Below, in pieces: positions 54,485 through 64,000 of a DNA stretch of 64,000 nucleotides. Location: contig CAJNDS010001902.1 in assembly GCA_905221605.1 (NCBI GenBank), forward strand, positions 270,001-334,000. The letters run 5' to 3'. The notes under the pieces are model-generated. The model was not told where the DNA came from. It searched no databases and was given only the letters and a program-made list of their open reading frames with translations. Position 1 is the stretch's first letter. Every line of letters starts with the position of its first letter. Source of the stretch: Symbiodinium natans (Eukaryota > Sar > Dinophyceae > Suessiales > Symbiodiniaceae). The translations under genes and the position numbers were made by a program.

Positions 54485-56162
54485 GTTTAGGGTTTAGGGC
54501 TTAGGGCTCAGGCTTTAGGGTTTAGGGTTTAGAGCGCGCTACTCAGTTGGAGGAAGAAGGGTTGTTGATTGGACGAACCTGTGACAACAGTAAACTTAAA
54601 CCCTCTCAACGAAGCCGGTAAACCCCCAAACATCACCTCACAAACCTGTTAAGGTGTATAAAATGAAACCCTCTGAAACAGCGAAGCCTGTAAACCCTTA
54701 ACATCCCTAAACCCTTAACCTGGAAACGTGTAGGTTCCAAACTCAAACCCTGAAGCGCAATACTCTGTGAACCCTAAACCCGAAACCCTAAACCCTAAAC
54801 CCTAAACCCTAAACCCGAAACCCGAAACCCTAAACCCCAAAGCCTACTATAAAAAGCAGAGGAGCCCTCCTCCTAAACCTAAACTCTCGAATGTAGAGGC
54901 GACCTCTAAACCAGAATACAGGGGGCCTTCCAAACCACCCTAGACCTAAAACCCTAAACCCTAAACCCTAAAACCCCTAACCCTTTACCCTAGACCCTAA
55001 ACCCTAAACTCCGTGCCTATTGCGGATCTGAAAGACGAACGCCGCGTTAGACGGCATCTCAGGTCGAACTTCACCGCGCATATAGCCAGGCCGGTACGTC
55101 AGGCTAAACATTGCAGGCTGTAGTATTGTTGCCACCTCGCAGTTGAACACGTTGTCGGCCCTAAACCCTAAACCCTAAACCCTAAACCCTAAACCCTAAA
55201 CCCTAAACCCTAAACCCTAAACCCTAAACCCTAAACCCTAAACCCTAAACCCTAAACCCTAAACCCGACTCCTTGTCCGTGACACTGGCTGGGCATCCTG
55301 GCGATGCCACGAGCATCCTCCACACTGAAGTAGCACTCATGGTAGTTGGCAAGCCCAAGCCCTAAACCCTAAACCTTAAACTCAAAACCCAAAACCCCAG
55401 ACCCTCAAACCGAAACCCTAAACCCTAAACAATAAACCCGAAACCCTAAACCCTAAACTCCCTAACCCTAAACCCTAAAACCCCTAACCCCAGACCCTAA
55501 ACCCCAAACCCTAAACACCCAAACCCTAAACCCCAAACCCCCAAACCCTCAACCCTAAACCCCAGAAAGCCCCCCAGAAGGTTTGCAAGCTTTTTCCCCT
55601 AAACCCTAAACCCTAAACCCTAAACCCTAAACCCTAAACCCTAAACCCTAAACCGGTTTTGAATCTTCCAAGGCCTGTCACTGATCCTGCCACTGGCAGC
55701 GGCGACCGACGCTGAAGTTGCCACTCTGGCGGGAGTGGCTTTCGCCTGCGTTTACGGGTTGATAGGGCTTAAGGCTTAGGGTTTAGGGTTTCGGGCTTTT
55801 CGGGCAATTTTAGGGCTTTGGGGCTTTTGGGGTTTTTAGGGGGGGCGGTTAGGGTTTTTGTTGAGGCTTTTGTGGTTTTAAGGGTGTTTAGGGTGTTTAG
55901 GGAACCCCTAAACCCCAAACCCCTGAACCCTAAACCCTAGCATGAGAAGCCAGCTCATCCAAAGCTTTGTCAGAGGCCTCTGGGGAGGAGCGGTGTTTAG
56001 GGGGGTTTTGGGCTTGGGTTTTGCGGTGTACGGTTTAGGGTCTAGGGTTCAGGGTATAAGGTTTAGGGCGGACCCGGACCCGAAACCCTACACCCGTTTA
56101 GGGTTGCCTAAGACCCTAAATCCTGGATTTGAAGCAGGGCAGCTCCCCATGTCCCAGATGGC

Positions 56163-56224
56163 GGTTTCCGATACTGGGGGTACCTTTTTGGGGTGCTTAT
56201 TATAAGGAAATCCTACTATTGGGG
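56163..56224 (+). repeat. Dispersed 60-bp repeat, copy at 56.2 kb
   Basis: GGTTTCCGA, GGGGGTACCTTTTTGGGGT and AAGGAAATCCTACTATTGGG in the same order as the 22.35 kb copy. Confidence 0.8.
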
Positions 56225-57399
56225 GATTATGTTGGGGTCCCCTATTTTCGTGAACCCACAGATGAGTCCAGGACTACATGCCTAGCTGCTTATCCTTTCT
56301 GCTTTCTGGTATACGGCACAAACGTCGAAAAGCTGGTGCAGAGCAATTGGGCCGGCGAGGCCGGCATTTCATGCCACTCAAACACACCTGCAAGCTGCCG
56401 TAGAGCTGCGTTCAGCCACAGTGACGGTGTTCCATTGCACCGTGTCCTGCCATGTCCGCGAACGAAGTGTGTAGATCTTCGGCGACGTTCCTGCCCTAAA
56501 CCCTAAACCCTAAACCCTTAACCCTAAACCCTAAACCGCGGCTAAGCGTAGGTTGGCAAGGTTTCAAGAAGAGGCCTTTCGACTCCGGTGATCAAGTTGC
56601 CACGCCTACGCAGCTCCTTCCGAGCCCTAGACTCCAAAAACTGTAGGGCCTCAACGTAGATGGGGGGGGTTAGGGTTTAGGGTTTAGGGTTTTGGGTTTA
56701 GGGTTTAGTGTTTAGGGTTTAGGGCTTAAAGCACCCCAAGACCCCACGCCCCGATGAGGCCTGTCTCACCTTCTTCTCTTTGACCTTCTCTGCTGGAGCT
56801 TCCTTTTGCTCCGCCTTTGGAGCCAGCCAACGTCGCCTGCAGAGGTGGGGTTTAGGGTTTAGGTTTTAGGGTTTAGGGTTTAGGGTTTAGGGTTTAGGGT
56901 TCAGGGTTCAGGGATCATAGAGACCCGAAACCCTACAGTAAACCCTGCCAAGATGGGCCATGAGGCCTTCGAATCCCCATAATCAACCCTCTAAAGGGCC
57001 TGATTAAGGGGCTATGCATAGGTATCATAATTAGCCCATCCCAAACCCTTGGTTAAATTAAACCTGTGATCAGTACTCCTTCTGGCTTGAATCCAAACCC
57101 TAACAACCCCAACAACCCTAACAACCCCAGCAACCCTAACTACCCTAACTACCCTAACTACCCTAACCCGAACAACCCTAACAGCCCTAACAACCCTAAC
57201 AACCCTAACCCAGCCCAAACCCTAGAAACAACCTAACGACCCGAATAACCCTGAACATAACTGCGCCAGGGTCGAGGGCCGCTCTTTGGGCCTCAGGAAA
57301 CTCAAACCATGTAAGCCCCCCAGGACCCGAAACCGTAGACATCCCTAGACCAAAACGGCAAACCCTAAGCCCTGAACCCGAAAACCTCCAAACCCCCAA

Positions 57400-57515
57400 A
57401 ACCCCTAAACCCCTAAACCCCTAAACCCCTAAACCCCTAAACCCCTAAACCCCTAAACCCCCTAAACCCCTAAACCCCTAAACCCCTAAACCCCTAAACC
57501 CCTAAACCCCTAAAC
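57400..57515 (+). repeat. Octamer array (CCCCTAAA)n
   Basis: About 14 units of CCCCTAAA with one CCCCCTAAA, the complement of the TTTAGGGG variant seen at 7,970-8,160. Confidence 0.93.
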
Positions 57516-59467
57516 CCGGCCTTGGCAGGAAGCCTTTCAGACACCCTACCATAAACCCTAAACCCAAAACCCTAAACCCTAAACCCTAAACCCCAAACCC
57601 TACACTCTAAACCCTAAACCCTAAACCCTAAACCCTAAACCCTAGACCTCCCAGCTCTGACGTTCCTTTTGGTCTCTTCAGCAAATCAGCTCCTCGTTAG
57701 GGCCGCTGGCCCGGGCTTTCTTCTGCTGAAGAGGCTCGTCTCTCCCTCGTCCCAAACTCGGGACCTTATGGGCATCCTTGGCATACAGGGTGGGGGGGGG
57801 AGCTACAAAAACCAAAAACAGCAGCAACACAAAGCCTGAACTCTAAACCCTGAACCGCAAACCCTGAACCCCCAAACCCTGAACCCTAAACGCTCAACCG
57901 TAAAAACCCTGAACCCTAAACCCTAAACCCTAAACCCTAAACCCTAAACCCGAAGGGAGGGGACTCACAGCAACCTGGCCTAAGCTCCCAGGACCCTACT
58001 TTGGAGTAGACGCTTGAAAAAAAGCATATACAGGGTTTAGGGTTTAGGGTTTAGGCTTTCGGGTTTAGGGTTTAGGGTTTAGGGTTTCGGGTTTAGGGTT
58101 TGGGGTTTGGGGTTTAGGGTTTAGGGCTAAGCAGCTGGCTATAATAGGAACCCAGAATCAAGAAAAGCATTAGAGTATGGTACTCCGAAACCCTGTGGAG
58201 CTTCTGGGGGTGGGGGAGTTCGAGTCCAGGAGTTGTGGAGGGAACTCAAGGAGCTGCAAGAGGGTTTAGGGTTTAGTGTTTAGGGTTTAGGGTTTAGGGT
58301 TTAGGGTCTAGGGTTTAGGGTTTAGGGTTTCGGGTCCAGGGTTTCGGGTCTACGGTTTGGGGTTTCGGGCATTTTCGGGTTTAGGGGGGTGTAGGGGGTA
58401 AAGCGAATCTAGGGCATTTCGGGGTAACTTAGGAAATTCGGGTATGAAGGGTAATTGGGGCGTTCAGGGTGTTTAGGGTGTTTAGGGCATTCAGGGCTTT
58501 CAGGGTGGAGGGTTGAGGGTTGGGGGTTTAGGGTTTAGGGTTTAGGGTTTAGGGTTTAGGGTTTAGGGTTTAGGGTTTAGGGTTTAGGGGCTCTTTAGGT
58601 TTCAGGAGCTTCCGCTGAGATCAGGGCGGTGAGAGCTCGTTTTTGGAAATTTTATGGGGGAGCTTCCGGTGAATTCATGCCGAGATTGGCGGTCCCCGCC
58701 CCATTCTCTGTGCGAAGCGTGAAGGCCTACCCTAAACCCAAAACCCTAAACCCTAAACCCTGAACCCTAAACCCTAAACCCTAAACCCTAAACCTTGGGA
58801 TGCTCCCCCTTATACTAACAGTCCCTAATAGGAATATAGTACCCTCCATTGTAATCCCTACTAAGGACTGTCAGTATAACGATGAACATCCCCTTCCCTG
58901 GAGCAGAAGGAACGGTGTCGGTTCTAGGCTTCCGGCTTAGGGTTTAGGGTTTAGGGTTTGGGGTTTGGGGTTTAGGGTTTAGGGTTTAGGGTTTAGGGTG
59001 CCGATAGTGCGAACTATCAGCCAGAAAAGCGGCAAAGACATGCCCTAAGCCCTAAACCCTAAACCCTACACCCAGAACCCTAAAGCCGCCCCACCCCCCA
59101 CCCGCCGAAAATAATTCGAATAAACATAATAATCAAACACCCTAAGCCACAAACAAAAATCTCCCCGAAACCGCCCAAAGCAGCAGTTTAGGGTTTAGGG
59201 TTTAGGGTTTTGGGGTTAGGGTTTAAATTTTAGGATTTAGGGTTTAAGGTTTAGGGTTTAGGGTTTAGGGTTTAGGGTTTAGGGTTTAGGGTTTAGGGTT
59301 TAGGGTTTAGGGTTTGGGAACCCCCAAAAGCAACCTCAGGCTGTGCTTTGAAACGGATGAGGATTCGGTAGCGGAGACCGCGTGGTGGGGATTGGCTGCC
59401 CTTCAAGGCAGGACAGCAGCCTTGCCCAGCCCCCCCGTCATCGGGTTTAGGGTTTAGGGTTTAGGGT

Positions 59468-59526
<59 letters not shown>

Positions 59527-59985
59527 AGGTTGAACTTGATAGGCCCTAGACCCTAAACCCGAAGTCTCAAGCCTTCAAGCCTGAACCGTGAACCCTAAAC
59601 GGCTTGGGGAACAAAAGCGACTTGTTTCGGAACACAAGTGCCCTGCTTTCGAATCTAAATGACATGAATATATAATCAAATAAGTGTACCTATATATATA
59701 TATACAAAATACAAACAATAAGTATAAATATAAATGTAAAAAAGATCTCAATCAAAACATATATATTTCTGTATATATATATATGAATATGAATATGAAT
59801 ATAAAAGATAAATATAAATATGAATCTGAATATAATTACAAACCGATAAATATCCAAAAACAATATAAACAGAGAGAGACAGAGAGAGATCTATCTAAGA
59901 AAGAGAGGGTTTAGGGGTTAGGGCTTGGGGTATCGTGTGCAGGGTTTTCGGGGGTCAGGGAGACATAGGCCGATCTTCTAGGGGG

Positions 59986-60020
<35 letters not shown>

Positions 60021-60100
60021 GGGGGGAGGGGAGGGAGGGAGGGGGGGGAGGGGAGGGAGAGGAGGGGGAGCGGGGGGGGGGAGGGGGAGAAGGGGGGGGT
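57516..60100. repeat. Telomere-like arrays, AT-rich tract and G-rich tract
   Basis: Arrays lie at 57,552-57,645, 57,840-57,955 and 58,730-58,796 (CCCTAAA) and 58,034-58,130, 58,263-58,400, 58,525-58,590, 58,936-59,000 and 59,188-59,320 (TTTAGGG). Bases 59,464-59,527 are a pure GGGTTGA run. Bases 59,660-59,900 are an A/T-rich tract with TATATA and AATATAAA words. Bases 59,978-60,100 are almost all G with interspersed A, strong G-quadruplex material. Confidence 0.85.
58797..58896. repeat. Foldback element, copy at 58.8 kb
   Basis: Left arm GGGATGCTCCCCCTTATACT then AACAGTCC. The right arm, read inverted, gives GGGGATGTTC then TTATACTGACAGTCC. The interior holds GAATATAGTACCCTCC and GTAATCCCTACTAAGG. 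Best preserved member of the family. Confidence 0.8.
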
Positions 60101-60516
60101 TTAGGGTTTAGAAGGGAGAAGGGTTTAGGGTTTAGGGTTTAGAGTTTAGGGTTTAGAGTTTAGGCTTTAGGGTTTAGGGTTTAGGGTTTAGGGTTTAGGG
60201 TTTAGGGTTTAGGGTTTATGGGGTGGGGGGGGGGATCGGCAAGGCGGTGGTGTGGTGCGCAGCCGGTGAAAGCTGCTCACGGAAGACTTGGTTGGGGTCC
60301 TGCATCGTCAAGGGATGGAAAGCGGCTTTCTTGGTTTAGGTATTCGGGGGGTGCTAGAGGGGTGGTTTAGCATGTAGGATTTATAGGGGTTATAGGGTTT
60401 TGGGAGTTTATAGGACATGTGTGCCGTCTTGCGGTTCATTAACGGCTTGGACTTGCGGTTCGGGTCTATTTCTCGGAAAGCCGCGGGAGAGGTGGAGAAG
60501 GATACTAAGTCGTACA

Positions 60517-60600
60517 GGTCCCCTCAAACTAAGAGTCCTGAATAGGGATTCTAAAAAGGGGGTACTACAATCCCTACTATGGACTGTTAGTGACTGTTAG
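60517..60600. repeat. Foldback element, copy at 60.5 kb
   Basis: ACTAAGAGTCC on the left and GGACTGTTAGT on the right are inverted. The interior GGGGGTACTACAATCCCTAC matches the 5.3 kb copy. The right arm ends in a tandem GACTGTTAGT. Confidence 0.7.
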
Positions 60601-62391
60601 TGCAAGGGGCCCAACGTATAGGGTCCGGAAATTAGGGAGGAGGTGGTCAGGGAAGAAAAGCTACCTCGATTCCCAGATGTTAGCGCTTAGGGTCTAACCC
60701 CTAAACCCTAAACCCTAAACCCTAAACCCTAAACCCTAAACCCTAAACCCAAGGCCCTACAACCCCAAACACCCCCCAAACCGCCTGAACCCCTAAACCC
60801 CCCAAAGCCCACACAAACGACCACGGGGGAGTCCTCACGGCTGGTTCGCCTAGCCTGGAAGAGGGGCCATTCTCTACACTCGGGCCTAGGGTTTAGGGTT
60901 TAGGGTCTAGAGTTTGGGGTTCAGGAACACTGATGACTGTCCCTGATTTTGCGAGAATATATGCATATATATATATATATCCGTGTTCCTTTTCTAGACT
61001 TTTCTAGGGCACTTTGTTGACAGAAGAAAGACAACCACCAAACGCCCATGAAACCTCAAGTAAGAAACGCATTGGGGTCTTGCAGTTTGCTACGAAGCAT
61101 GGGGGGGACGTATGAGTTTACGTGGGCTTTCTCATCTCGCATCAGACCCAAGAGATCGACCTTCGCTACCTAGCCGTCCTGTATGGAGCTAACGATGTAG
61201 CTCTTCAGGGTTTAGGGTTGGTTTAGGGTTCAGGGATAAGGGTTTAGGGTTTAGGGTTCAGGGTTCAGGGTTCAGGGTGTAGGGTTTAGGGTTTAGGGTC
61301 CCCCACGACACCGTCATCAAATGGAGCAGGGCTGAACTCTGACTCACACGCTGCGACCCATCCACCGCAAGTCGTCCACCTCTAGAGCCCTAAACCAACT
61401 AACCCTGAACCAGGGGTTCAGGGGGTTTAGGGTTTAGGGTTTAGGGTTCAGGGTTCAGGGTTTAGGGTTTAGGGTTTAGGGTGTAGGGTTTAGGGTTTAG
61501 GGTTTAGGGTTTAGGGATTAGGGTCTTGGGTGTAGAGTGCATGTTCCCGCTAGACCGAAACTCCGAAGCCCCCTCAAGCCCTGAACCAACCCCCCAAACC
61601 TACAACAACCCCAAGCCTAAACCCCTAAACCCCAAAACCCCCAAACCGCTAAACCCTAAACCCCTAAACCCCTTAACCCCAAAACCCCTACACCCAAAAA
61701 ACCTGTAACCCTAAACCCTAAACCCCTAAACCCTAAACCCTAAACCCCCTGAACCCTAAAGCCCTGAACCCTAAACCCTAAACCCTAACCTTAAACCCTA
61801 AACCCCCTGAACCCTGAACCCTAAACCCTAAACATCCCTAAACCCTAAACCCTAAACCCCCTAAACCCCCTAAACCCCCTAAACCCCTAAACCCTAAACC
61901 CTAAACTGTAGGGGAACGCGCCTCTGCGGCACCCGAAAGGACCTCCTCCAAGGACGCCCCGAGAGTTCGGTCGCAGAGCCGGCGACGGGCTTCGGGGGGT
62001 CTTCGCTCTCAGGGTTTAGGGTTTAAGGTTTAGGGTTTAGGGTTTAGGGTTTAGGGTTTAGGGTTTAGGGTTCGGGGTTCGGGGTTCAGGGTTTAGGGTT
62101 TAGGGTTCAGGGTTTAGGGTTTAGGGTTTAGGGTTTACGGTTTACGGCGAGAGCAGGCTTAGGCGCTCGTGCTCAGCAGCTCAGGCTAGGGTTCAGGGCT
62201 CAGGGCTTAGGATTTTCTGGGCTTTGGTGTAACTAGTATTGGGGTCTTAACAATTAGAACAGGATTTTGGGGTTACAAAAGTAGATTTATAAAGGGACCA
62301 TAAGGGAAGACCATTAGTAATTGTTCCGACTCCTAGAAATAGTCATCCCTCTTGACGTTATACGCATTGTCGGGCATCTGCTGGGGTACGC

Positions 62392-62555
62392 GCCCTGTCC
62401 GAACTTGCATGGTTTAGGGTTTAGGGTTTCGGGTTTAGGGTTTAGGATTTAGGGTTTAGGGTTTAGGGTTTAGGGTTTAGGGTTTAGGGTTTAGGGTTTA
62501 GGGTTGCGGGTTTCGGGTTTCGGGTTTCGGGTTTGAGCCCTGTCCGAACTTGCAT
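62392..62555 (+). repeat. Telomere-like array bracketed by a 19-bp direct repeat
   Basis: GCCCTGTCCGAACTTGCAT at 62,392-62,410 and again at 62,537-62,555 flank about 126 bp of TTTAGGG repeats that end in TTTCGGG units. The arrangement resembles an insertion with a target-site duplication. Confidence 0.93.
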
Positions 62556-62880
62556 TAAAATCTGCAGGCGCTGGGCGTGCGCGGAAAAGTCGCCAACTAA
62601 GCTGGCTGTAGAGCTGCCCTCCTGCCCCTTCCATGGTGCTGAGAGTGGGTCAAGTTGACCCTAAGACTTCGAGCGACTCTCTGACCCTGAAAGTTGAGGG
62701 TTTTTGGTTTAGGGTTTAGGGTTTAGGGTTTAGGGTTTGGGGTTTGGGGTTTAGGGTTTAGGGTTTAGGGTTTAGGGTTTAGGGCTTAGGGCTTAGGGTT
62801 GAACGGTTTGGGGTTTTGGTTGTAGGGTTTAGGGCTTGACGTTTTAGGATTTAGGGCTTGAGGGTTTTGAGGTTTTCGGG

Positions 62881-63437
62881 TGTAGGGTTAAGTTCCTGTT
62901 CAGTCCCCAAAACACACACCGCACTGAGGGGGGGGCAGGGAGCAAATTGGGGCGTGCGAAGGTCAAGACTCTGCTGTCTCAACCGTGAAACATCGCATTT
63001 GCCACTTGACAGTGCCAGGTTCTTTACAACAACGTGCCACCAAAAGCGGGCCAATGGCCAAAGCAACAGCTGCTCAGGCGTTTGCTTCCTAGGTCAAGCA
63101 GGTAGCAGTAGGTTAGCTCGAAGGCATCGAGGCTGGCCTAGACTAGCGCGGCAAAAGGATGCGGCTGAGAGCACTGACCCTCTGCCGTGATGAGGCGAGG
63201 GACGTGCACAGGGGCATCGATGCCAGTGGCGGAACCCAAAAGAGGCGGAAAATCATCAGAGGCGTGGGCGCCATCGCCCGTGTAGCATCGCACCTTACCA
63301 TGCTTCCGTGCGTGAGTGGCGCCGGTCTGCTGCGGGCGCTTCGTCGTGTGAGGAGATAGCTGAAGTACCCCCTGGGCAAAATGCGCTGGCTGCATCCTTC
63401 CACATGTCGAACCCCCAGTCAAACCCCTCAGCCCTGA
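62881..63437. other. Unique spacer with weak open frames
   Basis: About 550 bp without repeats. Overlapping frames of 66-110 codons occur on both strands (for example minus 63,138-63,422, which lacks an ATG start). Composition looks coding-like, but no domain is recognised. It may be a decayed gene or retroelement fragment, or simply non-coding. Confidence 0.35.
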
Positions 63438-64000
63438 GGGCTTAGGGTTTAGGGTTTAGGGTTTAGTTTAGGGTTTAGGGTGTGGGATTTAGGATTTAGG
63501 ATTTAGGGTTTAGGGTTTAGGGTTTAGGGTTTAGGGTTAGGGTTTAGGGAACAAATCAAGGGGTCCAGGCACGCTTTGTCTCTCAGACTTCCTGGTGCGG
63601 GGGGTTTAGGGGATGAGGGCTTGGGAGGATTAGGATGCCTTCCGGCTTCGGATGGTTGTGTTGATACTAAACCTACACCCGCAATTCCAAATCAACCCCA
63701 AACCTCAAGCCGCATACCCTAAACCCGAAACCCGAAACCCTAAACCCTAAACCCTAAACCCCCAGCACCAAACCCCAACCCAAAATAGACCAAAAAGCAC
63801 ACCCACAGATGTTCAAGGTGACCTAAACCCTAAACCCTAAACCCTAAACTCTTAACCCTAGATTACTTTCTACTCACAAACATTTGGCCCTAAACTCTGT
63901 CCTCCAGTCCCTGGGACGCCGCTGCAGAGATTTTGGATTAGGAGAGGTCTTCGCACCTCTCGGGCGAGCACTCGCTGGCTGCGCCTCACATTTCGTGGCG
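63438..64000. repeat. Right edge: short arrays and spacer
   Basis: Arrays lie at 63,440-63,548 (TTTAGGG), 63,716-63,760 and 63,822-63,860 (CCCTAAA). The rest is spacer with no gene seen. Confidence 0.8.

Larger units (their letters stand above)
53276..57399. repeat. Telomere-like arrays and spacers
   Basis: CCCTAAA arrays lie at 53,668-53,865, 53,990-54,125, 54,770-54,838, 54,948-55,010, 55,159-55,267, 55,358-55,560 (degenerate), 55,597-55,652 and 56,494-56,537. TTTAGGG arrays lie at 54,222-54,337, 54,482-54,535, 55,765-55,910 (degenerate), 56,670-56,730 and 56,850-56,915. Bases 57,096-57,213 are a 9-bp variant (CCCTAACAA). The spacers 53,276-53,667 and 55,911-56,493 hold short open frames (one of 125 codons at 56,129-56,506) without recognisable domains. 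Confidence 0.83.
60101..62880. repeat. Telomere-like arrays and spacers
   Basis: Arrays lie at 60,104-60,218 (TTTAGGG), 60,695-60,750 (CCCTAAA), 60,890-60,925, 61,206-61,300 and 61,420-61,530 (TTTAGGG/TTCAGGG), 61,615-61,905 (CCCTAAA with CCCCTAAA units), 62,012-62,150 and 62,411-62,536 (TTTAGGG) and 62,703-62,880 (TTTAGGG, degenerate at the end). The spacers 60,219-60,516 and 60,926-61,205 show no gene. Confidence 0.85.

Noticed and set aside
63138-63422. 94-codon minus-strand frame in unique sequence
   Set aside because: It has no ATG start, overlaps other open frames and has no recognised domain. Left as an unresolved spacer.

Overview
The window looks like nuclear DNA from a dinoflagellate, most likely a Symbiodiniaceae-like alga. 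Two things point there. First, it is saturated with arrays of the plant-type telomere heptamer TTTAGGG/CCCTAAA, which dinoflagellates use. Second, its one clear coding unit is a LINE-type retrotransposon carrying the GEASHPGP signature that I associate from memory with dinoflagellate retroelement proteins. No ordinary host gene, tRNA, rRNA or spliced-leader gene could be supported, and the exact species cannot be read from the sequence.

Layout. Positions 1-11,036 and 21,428-64,000 are a mosaic of well over 100 short telomere-like arrays (about 30-360 bp each, in both orientations) separated by 50-700 bp of non-array spacer. Many arrays are locally homogenised into variants: CCCTAGA, TTTAGGC, CCCTCAA, GGGTTGA, the octamers TTATAGGG and CCCCTAAA, and the decamer GGGTTTAGTA. 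Some spacers are related to each other. There is an inverted pair (407-869 and 46,804-47,700), a direct pair (23,343-23,487 and 54,338-54,484), a foldback family (5.3, 8.2, 58.8 and 60.5 kb) and a roughly 60-bp family (22.35, 45.8, 52.6 and 56.2 kb). Two arrays are flanked by exact short direct repeats like target-site duplications (19 bp at 62.4 kb, 14 bp at 52.9 kb). Other repeats are a 131-bp dimeric minisatellite (32.36-34.58 kb), an AT microsatellite (3.64-4.13 kb) and a compound microsatellite (47.84-48.43 kb).

The centrepiece is an apparently intact LINE of about 10.4 kb on the minus strand (11,037-21,427). Both ends abut CCCTAAA repeats in the same orientation, as if it had inserted into one telomere-like array. 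It has very short UTRs, no poly(A) tail and three open frames. ORF A (about 652 codons) has a methyltransferase motif-I-like segment followed by a Pro-rich tandem repeat. ORF B (about 841 codons) has an RGGGAK segment, DPW motifs and a C-terminal coiled coil. The long ORF C encodes endonuclease, reverse transcriptase, a CCHC finger and RNase H. ORF B starts 4 nt after the ORF A stop. ORF C is in the same frame as ORF B, separated by a single TGA in the context TGA-CGG followed by two perfect hairpins. This is the arrangement expected for programmed stop-codon readthrough.

Most interesting points: a telomere-array-nested LINE with apparent translational recoding, and telomere-like arrays that carry their own target-site-duplication-like flanks.
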